From Desulfomicrobium sp. (GTDB lineage Bacteria > Desulfobacterota > Desulfovibrionia > Desulfovibrionales > Desulfomicrobiaceae), in NCBI GenBank assembly GCA_024709365.1, contig JANJWV010000212.1, positions 1 through 42,358 on the forward strand: DNA of 42,358 nucleotides, written 5' to 3'. The translations under genes and the position numbers were made by a program. Below are positions 14,080 through 23,306 of the stretch, piece after piece. Every line of letters starts with the position of its first letter. Positions within the stretch are counted from its first letter, which is position 1. The notes below the pieces were generated by a model. That model saw only the letters and a program-made list of their open reading frames with translations, ran no database searches and was not told where the DNA came from.

Positions 14080-16356
14080 ATGGATACCGGAGCCGTTTCC
14101 ACACACCGCTGGCGTTTTTTCCGTCTGGGAGGTTTCGACCAGGTCCGCCTCGATTCCGCCGAGGACCTTCTCCACCTGAGCGAACTCGACCAGAAGCTCT
14201 GGGCGGCCCTGAGCTGCCCGGTCACGGGGCTGGAGTTCGACCGCCGCACCCTGGCCCTGCTCGACACGGACGGCGACGGCCGCGTGCGCGTCCCGGAGAT
14301 CCTGGCCGCCGTGCGCTGGGTCTGCACCGTGCTGCGCGACCTCAAGCCCGTCATGGAAGGCCGGGAGGCCCTGCCCCTGGCGGCCATCAACGAAGCCGAC
14401 CCCGAAGGGCGGCGCCTGCTGGCCGCCGCCAGGCAGATCCTCAACTTCCTGAACAAGCCGGGGGTGGCGGAGATTTCCGTCGAGGACGTGGCCGGCACCG
14501 AAACGCTGCTCCACGACTCGCCCTTCAACGGCGACGGCGTGATCACCCCGGCCTCGGCCCGCGACGAGGACACGCACGCGCTCATCGAGGAGATCATGGC
14601 CTGCGTCGGCAGCGTCCCGGACCGGGGCGGGGCGGACGGGATCGGCGCCGAGCAGATCGAGACGTTCTTCCAGGCCGCGGCCCTGCATGCCGCCTGGTGG
14701 GAGGAAGGCCAGACCCGGGAGGTCATGCCCCTGGGCGACGGCACGGCGGGTGCGGCGGAATGCATGCGGACGCTGCGGGCCAAGATCGACGACTATTTCA
14801 CGCGCTGCGCCCTGGCGGCCTACGACCCCAAGGCCGGCGAGGCCCTTAGCCCGGCCCTGGCCACCTACGAGGGTCTGTCCCTGCGGGACCTGGCCGCCGA
14901 CCCCGAACTCGAACGGCTGCCCCTGGCCCGCATCGAAGCCGGACGGGCGCTGCCCCTGGGCAGCGGGGTCAACCCGGCCTGGGCTGCCGCCCTGACGACA
15001 TTCCGGGTCCAGGTCGTCGCGCCTCTTCTCGGGGAAGCCGAGAGTCTCGATGCCGAAGGCTGGGAGCGTCTCAAGTCCCTCATGGCCCCCCACGAGGCGT
15101 GGCAGGCGGCCAAGGCCGGGATCGAGGTCGAGGCCCTGGGGCCCGACCGGGTCCGGGCGCTCCTGGCCGGCGACGCCCGGGACCGGCTGAGCAAGGTCCT
15201 GGAGGAGGACCTGAGCCTGGTCGAGCAGGTCGAGAGCTTCGAGGGCGTCATCCGCCTCGTGCACTGCACCCGCGACCTCCTGGGCCTGCTGAACAACTTC
15301 GTGTCCTTCCGCGATTTCTACGTCCAGGACCGCAAGGCCGTCTTCCAGGCCGGCACCCTGTACCTGGACGGACGCGCCTGCGAGCTGTGCATCCGCGTCG
15401 AGTCCCCCGACGCCCACGCGACCCTGGCCGCCCTGAGCCAGACCTACCTGGCCTACTGCCGCTGCACCCGGCGGGGCAGCACCGAGCAGATGTTCATCGC
15501 CGCGGCCTTCACGGGGGGCGACGCGGACAACCTCATGGTCGGCCGCAACGGCATCTTCTACGACCGCGACGGCCAGGACTGGGACGCGGCCATCGTCAAG
15601 ATCATCGAGCACCCCATCAGCGTGCGCCAGGCTTTCTGGCTGCCCTACAAGCGGATGGGACGGATGATCGGGGAACAGATCGCCAAGTTCGCCGCGGCCA
15701 AGGACAGCGCGGTGAACACGACCGCCGGCGCCAGGCTGGCGGATGCCGGCGTCAAACCCGACGCGGCGGTCAAGCCGCCCTTCGACGTGGGCAAGTTCGC
15801 CGGCATCTTCGCCGCCATCGGCCTGGCCCTGGGCGCCATCGGCACGGCCATCGCGACCGTCCTGGGCGGCTTCCTGTCCCTGGCCGTCTGGCAGATGCCC
15901 CTGGTGGTGGGCGGGGTGCTGCTCATGATCTCCGGCCCTTCCATGCTCATCGCCTACCTGAAGCTCAGGCAGCGCAACCTCGGCCCGATTCTCGACGCGT
16001 GCGGCTGGGCCGTGAACACCCGGGCCAGCATCAACATCCCCTTCGGCGCGACCCTGACCAAGGTGGCGGAACTGCCCAAGGGCGCCCAGCGCTCCCTGCG
16101 CGACCCCTTTGCCGAGAAAAAGACCCCGTGGAAACGCTGGGCCGTCATCCTGGCCCTCTTCGTCGCCCTTGGCATGGCCTGGGACAAGGGGTACATCGGG
16201 CAACTGGCGGACGCGCTGAAGCCGCTTTTCGGCGGCAGGCAGACCAACGCCACGCAGCAGGCCGCGCCCGCGTCCAACGTCACCGGCCAGGCCCCGGCGG
16301 CGAAGGCGCCCAACGCCACGGCGGGTCCGGCCGCACCCGCCCAACCATCAAAATGA
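14080..16356 (+). CDS. Large EF-hand membrane protein
   Basis: This 758-residue protein has no assigned function. Residues 62-73 (DTDGDGRVRVPE) form a textbook EF-hand calcium loop with Asp at 1, 3 and 5 and Glu at 12. A second, degenerate loop lies at about 148-159 (Asn150, Asp152, Gly153). Residues 170-560 are soluble. Two or three membrane helices follow at about 573-628 and one at about 687-701. The Ala/Pro-rich tail (708-758) looks like a flexible linker. A GAGG ribosome binding site precedes the ATG. The gene stands alone between the thi operon and a hairpin terminator. Calcium-dependent signalling or envelope organisation is possible, but only the EF-hand and membrane topology are seen. 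Confidence 0.8.
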   Translation: MDTGAVSTHRWRFFRLGGFDQVRLDSAEDLLHLSELDQKLWAALSCPVTGLEFDRRTLALLDTDGDGRVRVPEILAAVRWVCTVLRDLKPVMEGREALPLAAINEADPEGRRLLAAARQILNFLNKPGVAEISVEDVAGTETLLHDSPFNGDGVITPASARDEDTHALIEEIMACVGSVPDRGGADGIGAEQIETFFQAAALHAAWWEEGQTREVMPLGDGTAGAAECMRTLRAKIDDYFTRCALAAYDPKAGEALSPALATYEGLSLRDLAADPELERLPLARIEAGRALPLGSGVNPAWAAALTTFRVQVVAPLLGEAESLDAEGWERLKSLMAPHEAWQAAKAGIEVEALGPDRVRALLAGDARDRLSKVLEEDLSLVEQVESFEGVIRLVHCTRDLLGLLNNFVSFRDFYVQDRKAVFQAGTLYLDGRACELCIRVESPDAHATLAALSQTYLAYCRCTRRGSTEQMFIAAAFTGGDADNLMVGRNGIFYDRDGQDWDAAIVKIIEHPISVRQAFWLPYKRMGRMIGEQIAKFAAAKDSAVNTTAGARLADAGVKPDAAVKPPFDVGKFAGIFAAIGLALGAIGTAIATVLGGFLSLAVWQMPLVVGGVLLMISGPSMLIAYLKLRQRNLGPILDACGWAVNTRASINIPFGATLTKVAELPKGAQRSLRDPFAEKKTPWKRWAVILALFVALGMAWDKGYIGQLADALKPLFGGRQTNATQQAAPASNVTGQAPAAKAPNATAGPAAPAQPSK

Positions 16357-16359
16357 CCG

Positions 16360-16388
16360 GCGCCGGCCCAAGAGCCGGCGCTCTCTCC
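16360..16388 (+). terminator. Hairpin between the EF-hand gene and GNAT gene
   Basis: An 8-bp perfect stem (GCGCCGGC at 16360-16367 with 16374-16381) is followed by CTCTCC, a weak pyrimidine tail. Termination is probably partial. Confidence 0.5.
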
Positions 16389-16400
16389 TGAGGATCGCCG

Positions 16401-16850
16401 ATGTTCAGACTCGTCACGACTGCGGACGAACTCGTCAAGGTGGCCATGATCCGGGCCATCGTTTTCATGGAGGAGCAGGGGATTTCCTGCGCCGAGGAGA
16501 TGGACGGACGCGACCACTCCGCCCTGCACGTCCTGGGCATGATCGACGGGGAGCCCGTGGCCTGCGGCCGCATCCGCTTCCTGGCCGGCGAGGCCAAGCT
16601 GCAGCGCCTGGCCGTGCGCCGGGCCTGGCGCGGTCGGGGCATCGGCGGGAAGCTCCTGGCCTTCATGCTCGACCAGTGCCGTGAGCACGGTTTCCACCGC
16701 TTCGTCCTGAACGCCCAGACCCGGGCCCTCGGTTTCTACGCCCGGCACGGCTTCTGCGCCTGCGGGGAGGAGTTCATGGAAGCCGGCATCCCCCACGTCC
16801 TCATGCGCTGCGTCGAAGAGCCGCCGCCCGAAGGAGCCGTCCCCCTCTGA
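16401..16850 (+). CDS. GNAT-family N-acetyltransferase
   Basis: This 149-residue acyl-CoA-dependent acetyltransferase has the GNAT fold. Acetyl-CoA loop motif A is RAWRGRGIGGKLL (RxGxGxG/A type), preceded by the LQRLAVR strand. The C-terminal ALGFYARHGF helix-strand is typical. The closest general type is the ElaA/YjdJ group acting on small molecules or proteins; the substrate cannot be told. The ATG at 16401 follows GAGGAT. Confidence 0.85.
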   Translation: MFRLVTTADELVKVAMIRAIVFMEEQGISCAEEMDGRDHSALHVLGMIDGEPVACGRIRFLAGEAKLQRLAVRRAWRGRGIGGKLLAFMLDQCREHGFHRFVLNAQTRALGFYARHGFCACGEEFMEAGIPHVLMRCVEEPPPEGAVPL

Positions 16851-16933
16851 GCCGCGCCCGCGGCGCACGACTCCGGCCGGCCCCGCCTCGGGTCCGGGGC
16901 CTCTCACATTCGCCCTCCCAAGGACTTTGACCC

Positions 16934-18088
16934 ATGAAGCAGCTCTCGCCCCTGGCCCTGCAGGCCCTGGTCTTCGCCCTGGTCTCGGCCAGCTTCACCA
17001 CCATCTATCTGGTCCAGCCCGTGCTGCCCGTGCTGCAGGCGGAGTTCGGCGTCTCCATCTCCCGGGCCGCCCAGACCGTGTCCATGGTCATCCTCGGGGT
17101 GGCACTCTCGACCCTCGTCTTCGGACGGCTGGCCGACATGTACCCGGTCAAGCCCTTCATCGCCGTCGGCGGCACGGTGGTAGCCGCGGCGGGGATCGCC
17201 TGCGCCCTGACCGGGAGCCTCGACGCCATCATCGCCCTGCGCCTGGTCCAGGGCTTCGGCATCCCGGCCCTGACCACCTGCCTGGCGGCATACCTGGCCC
17301 GCAACCTGCCCGTGGAGCGCCTGAACGTGGTCATGGGCTCCTACGTCTCGGCCACGGTCGTCGGCGGGCTGGGCGGACGGCTGCTCGGCGGCTGGATCCA
17401 CCCGCCCCTGCACTGGCGCTACGCCTTCGTCACGGCCTCGGTCATGGTCCTGGCCACGGCCGCTGCCGCCGTGGCGCTGCTGCCCGCCGAGGCGCGGCCG
17501 GCCGGCACATCAGACACGGGTCCGGGCTACCTGGAACTCATGCGCCGGCCCGACCTGCTGCGGACCTTCGCCGTGGGCTTCGGCTCCCTCTTCGTCTTCG
17601 GCGCGACCTTCAACTACCTGCCCTTCTACCTGAGCGCCCCGCCCTTCTCGGCGGACACGAACCGCATCACGCTCCTCTACCTGACCTACATCGTCGGAGT
17701 GATCATCGCCCCCCTCTCGGGCAGGTTCAGCAACCGCTTCGGCAACGGCCTGACCATGATCCTGGGCTCCCTGACCTTCGCCGCGGCGCTGCTCCTGAGC
17801 CACGTCCCGCACCTGGGCGTGGTCTGCCTGAGCCTGGGCCTGGCCTGCGCCGGGTTCTTCGCCATCCACGCCGCCGCCGTGGGCAGCATGAACCGCAGGC
17901 TCTCCTCCAGCCGGGGCAGGGCCAATTCGCTCTATATCCTGTGGTATTATCTGGGCGGGTCGGCGGGGATCACGGTCATGGGGTACGGCTTTAAGCACTT
18001 CGGCTGGGCCGGGGTGACGGGGTCGGGGCTGGCCATGCTCGCGCTGCTTCTGGCCGCGGGCGTGCGCGAACTGCGGAGCGGCCGGTGA
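16934..18088 (+). CDS. MFS transporter (YnfM-like)
   Basis: This 384-residue protein has twelve predicted membrane helices. It carries the major-facilitator loop 2-3 motif as GRLADMYPVKP (G-x-L-x-D pattern) and a second related GRFSNRFG in the second half. The sequence resembles the YnfM/arabinose-efflux group of drug:H+ antiporters, so it probably exports a small hydrophobic or sugar-like compound. The ATG at 16934 is the start of the first hydrophobic stretch. Its stop directly abuts the stop of the converging TPR gene, with no spacer. Confidence 0.85.
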   Translation: MKQLSPLALQALVFALVSASFTTIYLVQPVLPVLQAEFGVSISRAAQTVSMVILGVALSTLVFGRLADMYPVKPFIAVGGTVVAAAGIACALTGSLDAIIALRLVQGFGIPALTTCLAAYLARNLPVERLNVVMGSYVSATVVGGLGGRLLGGWIHPPLHWRYAFVTASVMVLATAAAAVALLPAEARPAGTSDTGPGYLELMRRPDLLRTFAVGFGSLFVFGATFNYLPFYLSAPPFSADTNRITLLYLTYIVGVIIAPLSGRFSNRFGNGLTMILGSLTFAAALLLSHVPHLGVVCLSLGLACAGFFAIHAAAVGSMNRRLSSSRGRANSLYILWYYLGGSAGITVMGYGFKHFGWAGVTGSGLAMLALLLAAGVRELRSGR

Positions 18089-18898
18089 TCAGCTCAGGCT
18101 GACCGCGGAAAGGTATCTTCTGAACTTGAGGGCCTCTTCATGGCCCGGGTTGATGCCCAGGCACGTCTCAAGCGTCCTGTCGGCTTCGCCGATGCGTCCG
18201 TCCTCGAAAAACGCCCGGGCCAGGTTGAAGTAGAGGTTCTCGTCCGTCGTGCACAGCTCGATGGCGCGGGCGTAATACCTGCGCGCCTGTTCGAGCATTT
18301 TCTGCTTGCGCAGCTCGATGCCGAACTGGTTGAAGAGATGCTTGTGTTCGGGCGCCGCGAACCCGTCCAGGCCGATGAGCTCCTCGAAGAGCACCTTGGC
18401 CTTTTCGTGCTGGTCGTACTGGAGGTAGGTCAGGCCCAGGCCGAACATGGCCCGCACGTTCTTCTCGTCCAGGCCCAGGGCGTTGGTGTATTCCATGGCC
18501 GCCGAATACGGCTCGCCCTTGGCACGGTGCCGGTCGCCCTTGGCCACGTGCTTGGCGATCCGCTTCATGACCGGCTTGACCTTCTTCAGGAACATGTCCA
18601 CTTCCGGCTGATACTGGGTGATCAGCTCGGCCAGGGTGACCTCCAGGGCCGGTCCCGAGGGGGCCCAGTTGGCGTTCAGGGACTGCAGGGCCAGGAGGTC
18701 GTCGTCGATCTGCTTGGCGTAGTAGTAGAGGGTGCTGTCCTCCTTCTTGGCTGTGGTGCCCGTGCCGATGGTGACCGAGGACCGCTTGGAGCAGACGCAC
18801 TCCAGGCCCAGGTCCGTGGCCATGCAGTACTTGGACACCTCCGCGATGGAGCATCCGTCCTCGGAGATCATTCCCGAGTCCATGTCGATTTTCGTCAC
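18089..18898 (-). CDS. TPR-repeat protein
   Basis: This soluble protein of about 269 residues has an unusual Cys-containing N-terminus (EDGCSIAEVSKYCM, then LECVCSKRSS) that may bind a metal. A helical middle follows, then at least three C-terminal tetratricopeptide repeats (for example NVRAMFGLGLTYLQYDQHEKAKVLFEEL-type units). TPRs mediate protein-protein contacts, so this is probably a scaffold. GTG at 18898 starts 2 bp after the nitroreductase stop and gives VTKIDMDSG; ATG at 18883 is the alternative, and neither has a clear ribosome binding site. It is likely co-transcribed with the nitroreductase gene. Confidence 0.75.
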   Translation of the reverse strand: MTKIDMDSGMISEDGCSIAEVSKYCMATDLGLECVCSKRSSVTIGTGTTAKKEDSTLYYYAKQIDDDLLALQSLNANWAPSGPALEVTLAELITQYQPEVDMFLKKVKPVMKRIAKHVAKGDRHRAKGEPYSAAMEYTNALGLDEKNVRAMFGLGLTYLQYDQHEKAKVLFEELIGLDGFAAPEHKHLFNQFGIELRKQKMLEQARRYYARAIELCTTDENLYFNLARAFFEDGRIGEADRTLETCLGINPGHEEALKFRRYLSAVSLS

Positions 18899-18900
18899 GC

Positions 18901-19560
18901 TCAAAACCAGCGCACCATCTGTTCGAGGGGCCGGCGCTTCTTGCGCCTGGCGGGTTTGACCCGGTAGCCGAAGGCCAGCATGTACGCCACCCCGTACTCG
19001 TCCAGATCCACGCCGAAATCCTCGGCCAGCACCTCGTCCACCTTGTCCTGGGCGTACCCTTCGATGGGGCAGGAGTCGATGCCGACGAGGGCCGCGGCGG
19101 TCATCATGTTGGCCTGGGCGATGTAGCACTGTTTGCAGGCCCAGTCGAACATGGCCCGGTCGCTGTCCAGAAGGCGGAAGTCCGACTGCTGGAAGGTGGC
19201 GTAATATTCCGTACGGGCCGTGATGCGCTCCTCGGGCAGTTCCTGGATGGTGCGCATGAACTCGGCGATGCCGGCGCTGTCGAACTTCAGCAGCGGGGTC
19301 TTCATGGCCAGGCAGACCAGGAAATGGCTGGCCGTGGGAATCTGGGTCTTTCCGCCCCAGGTGTGGGGCAGGAGCTTGCGGCGGAAGTCCATGTCCTGCA
19401 CCACCAGAAAGAGCCAGGGCTCGAAGCCGAAGGAACTCGGCGAGAGCCGGGCCGTTTCCGGAATGAAGAGAAAGTCCTCCTCGGAAATTTTGGCCTCGGG
19501 ATCGAACTCCTTGCAGGCGTGGCGGAACATGAAGGCATCGAGAATGATCTGCTTGTCCAT
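18901..19560 (-). CDS. Nitroreductase-family flavoprotein
   Basis: This is an FMN-dependent NAD(P)H oxidoreductase of the NfsB-like group, 219 residues. FMN-binding features include the N-terminal FMFRHACKEFD segment (R-x-x-K pattern), the RLSPSSFGFEPW loop and the C-terminal region around IDSCPIEGY and LAFGYRVKPARRKKR. It probably reduces nitro compounds or quinones in the cytoplasm. It is divergent from the hydrogenase operon and sits upstream of the TPR gene, 2 bp apart. Confidence 0.88.
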   Translation of the reverse strand: MDKQIILDAFMFRHACKEFDPEAKISEEDFLFIPETARLSPSSFGFEPWLFLVVQDMDFRRKLLPHTWGGKTQIPTASHFLVCLAMKTPLLKFDSAGIAEFMRTIQELPEERITARTEYYATFQQSDFRLLDSDRAMFDWACKQCYIAQANMMTAAALVGIDSCPIEGYAQDKVDEVLAEDFGVDLDEYGVAYMLAFGYRVKPARRKKRRPLEQMVRWF

Positions 19561-19967
19561 GGTCGGTCTCCAGGGAAAGAGTCTTGCGAAGGGCCGGACC
19601 GGAGCCCGCCCTTCTCTGCAGTACGCATGGTCGCCCGCAAGTTCAAGGTCGGGGAGCCCTCAAGTCGGAATCACGCCCTCCACAGCGACGAACTGCGTAC
19701 ACAAAAATACAAAATTTGCCACAAAAAGTGCCACAATTATGAATATCGTAGCACATACTCATAAAATCAGCCCCCCCTATATGTACTCGATATGTACATC
19801 CAGATGTCCGATAGTATTCCATTTTTCTCCACATCCCCATTGACCTGCATCATTTCCCTATGCTATGGGAAAGAAAAGCCAAACTTCGACGCTGCAGAAC
19901 TATGCGGTAACGACTGTGCGCCTTCTCGGCGCCTGTCTTTTTATTCATACACTGATGGAGGTGTGTT
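19561..19967. other. Regulatory region between nitroreductase and hydrogenase
   Basis: This 407-bp divergent intergenic region is more AT-rich than its surroundings from about 19680. It contains ATATGTAC twice (near 19780 and 19790) and the TGCCAC pair near 19720-19735. A possible FNR/CRP-type half-site pair is listed separately. A small hairpin (GCGCC 19918-19922 with GGCGC 19928-19932) precedes CTGTCTTTTT. No coding sequence is convincing here. Confidence 0.5.
19840..19857 (+). promoter_or_regulatory. FNR-like site / -35 element of the hydrogenase operon
   Basis: TTGACCTGCATCAT at 19840-19853 fits the FNR/CRP palindrome TTGAT-N4-ATCAA at 8 of 10 positions. The same TTGACC could act as a -35 box. 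It lies about 115 bp upstream of the small-subunit start. This is weak evidence from one site. Confidence 0.3.
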
Positions 19968-20927
19968 ATGAAGTTTGCGGTAGGTTTAGGCAAACCCGGG
20001 GCCGAGGAACGGCTGGAAAAAAGTGGGATCTCACGTCGAGATTTCATGAAGTTCTGTTCCACCATCGCCGCGGTCATGGGTATGGAGGCGTCCTTCGCCA
20101 ACAAAATCGCCCTGGCGATGACCTCTCCCAAACGTCCTTCCGTGGTCTGGCTGCATAACGCAGAATGCACAGGCTGCTCCGAATCCATTCTGCGCGCAGT
20201 TCGTCCCTTTATCGACGACCTGATCCTGGACACCATCAGCCTTGACTACCACGAGACCATCATGGCCGCCGCTGGTAAAAAGGCAGAAGAAGCCCTCCAT
20301 CAGGCCATCAGTTCGCCCAACGGGTTCCTCTGCGTCGTCGAAGGCGGCATCCCGACCAAGGACAACGGCATCTACGGCAAGGTCGCCGGCCGGACCATGC
20401 TGGAGATCTGCTCCGAAGTCGTGCCCAAAGCCATCGCGACCATCTCCTACGGCACCTGCGCCACCTACGGCGGCGTGCAGGCGGCCGCTCCCAACCCGAC
20501 GGGCGCCCTGGGCGTCAACGACGCCCTGAAGCATCTGGGCGTCAACTCCGTGAACATCCCCGGCTGTCCGCCCAACCCCTACAACCTGGTCGGCACCATC
20601 GTTCACCTGCTGACCCACAACCTGGCCATCCCCGAGATGGACGACATCAACCGTCCCATCATGTTCTACGGCGAGACCGTGCACGAACAGTGCGAACGCC
20701 TGCCCCACTACGAGGCCGGCGAGTTCGCCCCATCCTTCGATTCAGAAGAAGCCCGCAAGGGATGGTGCCTGGCCAAACTCGGCTGCAAAGGCCCCACCAC
20801 CTACAACAACTGCCCCAAGGTCCTGTTCAACCAGACGAACTGGCCGGTCAAGGCCGGACACCCGTGCATCGGTTGCAGTGAACCCGATTTCTGGGACTCC
20901 GCTTCGCCCTTCTACGAAGAAGCGTAA
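19968..20927 (+). CDS. hynB: Periplasmic [NiFe] hydrogenase small subunit
   Basis: The small subunit relays electrons from the NiFe site through three Fe-S clusters to periplasmic cytochrome c3. The 319-residue precursor has a Tat signal: SRRDFMKF with the twin arginines at 23-24, then a hydrophobic stretch. The mature part begins near [18 protein letters not shown], where Cys67 and Cys70 are ligands of the proximal cluster; YGTCA, GCPPNP and the C-terminal Cys set ([25 protein letters not shown]) hold the remaining ligands. TGGAGG precedes the ATG. No membrane anchor tail is present, so the enzyme is soluble in the periplasm. The large subunit follows after 50 bp. Confidence 0.96.
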   Translation: MKFAVGLGKPGAEERLEKSGISRRDFMKFCSTIAAVMGMEASFANKIALAMTSPKRPSVVWLHNAECTGCSESILRAVRPFIDDLILDTISLDYHETIMAAAGKKAEEALHQAISSPNGFLCVVEGGIPTKDNGIYGKVAGRTMLEICSEVVPKAIATISYGTCATYGGVQAAAPNPTGALGVNDALKHLGVNSVNIPGCPPNPYNLVGTIVHLLTHNLAIPEMDDINRPIMFYGETVHEQCERLPHYEAGEFAPSFDSEEARKGWCLAKLGCKGPTTYNNCPKVLFNQTNWPVKAGHPCIGCSEPDFWDSASPFYEEA

Positions 20928-20977
20928 TCGGCTGTTGCGTCAGGCACAAACATCACTGAATCCAGAGGAGAGAACAT

Positions 20978-22687
20978 ATGTCCGGTTGCAAACCCAACCA
21001 AGCCCCGGGTGTCGTCGCCACCCCAATGGATAAGAGCTACAAGGGGCCCATCATCGTCGACCCCGTGACCCGCATCGAAGGCCATCTCAAGATCGAAGTC
21101 GAAGTGGACCAGGGCAAGGTCACCAACGTCTGGTCGAGCTCGCAGCTCTTCCGCGGCCTCGAACTGATCCTCAAGGGCCGCGACCCGCGCGACGCCCAGC
21201 ACTTCACCCAGCGCTCCTGCGGCGTGTGCACCTACACCCACGCCCTGGCCTCGACCCGCTGCGTGGACAACGCCGTGGGCGTGGACAAGAACCTGCCCGA
21301 CAACGCGCGCCTCATCCGCAACCTCGTCCTGGCCGCGCAGTTCCTGCATGACCACATCGTGCACTTCTATCACCTGCACGCCCTGGACTGGGTCGACGTG
21401 ACCGCAGCCCTGACCGCGGACCCGAAGAAGGCCGCCTCCATCGCCAACTCCATCTCCACCCGCCAGACCAAGGCCGAAGACCTCAAGGCCGTGCAGGACA
21501 AGGTCAAGGGCCTGGTGGACTCCGGCCAGCTCGGCATCTTCACCAACGCCTACTTCCTCGGCGGCCACGACGCCTACTACCTGCCGCCCGAAGTCAACCT
21601 CATCGCCACGGCCCACTACCTGGAGGCCCTGCACCTGCAGGTCAAGGCCGCCCGCGCCATGGCCGTGTTCGGCGCCAAGAACCCGCACACCCAGTTCACC
21701 GTGGTCGGCGGCGTGACCTGTTACGAGAGCCTGACCAACGAGCGCATGGCCGAGTTCGTGGGCCTGTTCCAGGAAACCAAGAAGTTCATCGACGAGTGCT
21801 ACATCCCGGACCTCCTGGCCGTGGCCTCCTACTACAAGGACTGGGCCGCCATCGGCGGGACCACCCACTTCATGAGCTTCGGCGAGTTCCCGGCAGTGGA
21901 AAGCGACCTGAACAGCCGCTGGCTGCCCCCGGGCGTCATCCTCAACCGCAACATCGGCCAGGTCGACGCCTTCAACCCGAAGCTGATCGAAGAGCACGTC
22001 CGCCACAGCTGGTATCAGGGCGACAAGGCCCACCACCCCTTCCAGGGCGTGACCGAACCCAAGTACACCTCCTATGAGGACCGGGACCGCTACTCCTGGA
22101 TGAAGGCCCCGCGCTACGACAAGCTGTCCGTGGAAACCGGCCCCCTGGCCACCGTCCTGGTCGCCTACGGCAAGGGCCACCCCGAAGTGAAGAAAACCGT
22201 GGACTACGTCCTCAATTACCTGGGCGTGGGCCCGGCGGCCCTCTTCTCGACCCTGGGCCGCACGGCTGCCCGCGGCATCGAGACCAAGGTCATCGCCGAC
22301 AAGCTCATGGACTGGGTCAACGAACTGGCCGAAAACGTGAAGAAGGGCGACACCAGGATCTACCAGGACTGGAAGATGCCCGACGAGGCCGAGGGCGTGG
22401 GTTTCGTCAACGCCCCCCGCGGCGGCCTGAGCCACTGGATCAAGATCAAGGGCGGCAAGATCGAGAACTTCCAGCTGGTCGTCCCGTCCACCTGGAACCT
22501 CGGCCCGCGTTGCGCCGACGGCAAACTCTCGGCCGTGGAAGAGGCTCTCATGGGCACCCCCATCGCCGACGCCGAACGCCCGGTGGAAATCCTCAGAACA
22601 GTGCACTCCTACGACCCCTGCATCGCCTGCGGCGTGCATGTCATCGACGCCAAGACCAACAAGGTCCGCAAGTTCAAAATCCTGTAA
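20978..22687 (+). CDS. hynA: Periplasmic [NiFe] hydrogenase large subunit
   Basis: The large subunit holds the Ni-Fe active site for H2 oxidation or production. It is 569 residues long. The four cysteine ligands are in RSCGVC (Cys81, Cys84) and DPCIAC (Cys548, Cys551). The codon at the selenium position is TGC, so this is a standard NiFe and not a NiFeSe enzyme. Maturation should cleave after His554, removing the 15-residue tail VIDAKTNKVRKFKIL. The subunit has no signal peptide and is exported with the small subunit. An AGGAG ribosome binding site is present and a strong terminator follows, yet the protease gene lies just downstream. Confidence 0.97.
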   Translation: MSGCKPNQAPGVVATPMDKSYKGPIIVDPVTRIEGHLKIEVEVDQGKVTNVWSSSQLFRGLELILKGRDPRDAQHFTQRSCGVCTYTHALASTRCVDNAVGVDKNLPDNARLIRNLVLAAQFLHDHIVHFYHLHALDWVDVTAALTADPKKAASIANSISTRQTKAEDLKAVQDKVKGLVDSGQLGIFTNAYFLGGHDAYYLPPEVNLIATAHYLEALHLQVKAARAMAVFGAKNPHTQFTVVGGVTCYESLTNERMAEFVGLFQETKKFIDECYIPDLLAVASYYKDWAAIGGTTHFMSFGEFPAVESDLNSRWLPPGVILNRNIGQVDAFNPKLIEEHVRHSWYQGDKAHHPFQGVTEPKYTSYEDRDRYSWMKAPRYDKLSVETGPLATVLVAYGKGHPEVKKTVDYVLNYLGVGPAALFSTLGRTAARGIETKVIADKLMDWVNELAENVKKGDTRIYQDWKMPDEAEGVGFVNAPRGGLSHWIKIKGGKIENFQLVVPSTWNLGPRCADGKLSAVEEALMGTPIADAERPVEILRTVHSYDPCIACGVHVIDAKTNKVRKFKIL

Positions 22688-22697
22688 TCATGTACAC

Positions 22698-22730
22698 AAA
22701 GGGGCCCCGCTTTCCGGGGCCCCTTTCTTT
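22698..22730 (+). terminator. Terminator after the hydrogenase large subunit
   Basis: A perfect 12-bp stem (22698-22709 with 22715-22726) is followed by CTTTCC. It probably makes the structural genes more abundant than the maturation genes downstream. Confidence 0.8.
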
Positions 22731-22809
22731 CCTTGAACCGGCACCCGTTTTTGCGTAGCACAAGCGGCGAAGCGGATATCGTCACCCATTTTCCAACACG
22801 GACCAGTTC

Positions 22810-23295
22810 ATGGCAGACAAGCGCATTCTCGTTCTCGGCGTGGGCAACATCCTTTTCACCGACGAAGGCATCGGCGTGCGCTGCATCGAACGGATGCAGC
22901 AGGACTTCTCCTTTTCGGACAACGTCACCCTCATGGACGGCGGCACCCTGGGCACCAAGCTCATGGGTCCCATCCTCGAGTCGGACTACCTCATCGTCTG
23001 CGACGCGGTCCTCTGCGGCGACGCGCCCGGCTCCGTATACCGCCTCATGGGCGAGGACCTGCGCAAGAGCCTCGCCTTCCGCGACTCCATGCACCAGACC
23101 GACCTGGTCGACACCCTGGGCATGTGCGAACTGGTCGGCAACCGCCCCGAGGCCGTCGTCATCGGCATGGAGCCCGCCGACTACCACACCATGGCCCTGG
23201 AGCTCTCGGAAACCGCCGACCGCTCCATGCCCGTCATGATCGAGTCCGTGGTCAGGGAGATCCTCTCGGCCGGCGGAACCTGCACCCCCAACTGA
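22810..23295 (+). CDS. hynC: Hydrogenase maturation protease
   Basis: This Ni-dependent endopeptidase of the HybD/HyaD (M52) family removes the C-terminal tail of the large subunit. It has 161 residues and begins LVLGVGNILFTDEGIG. The nickel-sensing residues line up with E. coli HybD: Glu19, Asp65 (IVCDAV) and His95 (SMHQTD). It lies 123 bp after the large subunit and 12 bp before the HypC-like gene. Confidence 0.93.
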   Translation: MADKRILVLGVGNILFTDEGIGVRCIERMQQDFSFSDNVTLMDGGTLGTKLMGPILESDYLIVCDAVLCGDAPGSVYRLMGEDLRKSLAFRDSMHQTDLVDTLGMCELVGNRPEAVVIGMEPADYHTMALELSETADRSMPVMIESVVREILSAGGTCTPN

Positions 23296-23306
23296 AGGAG
23301 GCGACC

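Noticed and set aside
13987-16344. Long minus-strand open frame of 785 codons
   Set aside because: It is the antisense of the EF-hand membrane protein gene. Its translation is rich in G, A, R, H, Q and V without motifs, typical of GC-rich shadows.
18086-18091. Possible overlap or misassembly at the convergent stops
   Set aside because: The two stop codons simply abut (TGA then TCA). Both genes have full-length products, so nothing is broken.
19718-19736. Sigma-54 promoter on the minus strand
   Set aside because: TGGCAC is present as the -24 part, but the -12 GC is not at the required spacing.
19865-20158. 97-codon frame overlapping the hydrogenase small subunit start
   Set aside because: It overlaps hynB in another frame, has no ribosome binding site and no recognisable sequence after the overlap begins.
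22618-22640. Selenocysteine in the hydrogenase large subunit
   Set aside because: The motif reads DPCIAC with TGC at both cysteines; there is no in-frame TGA, so it is a NiFe and not a NiFeSe enzyme.
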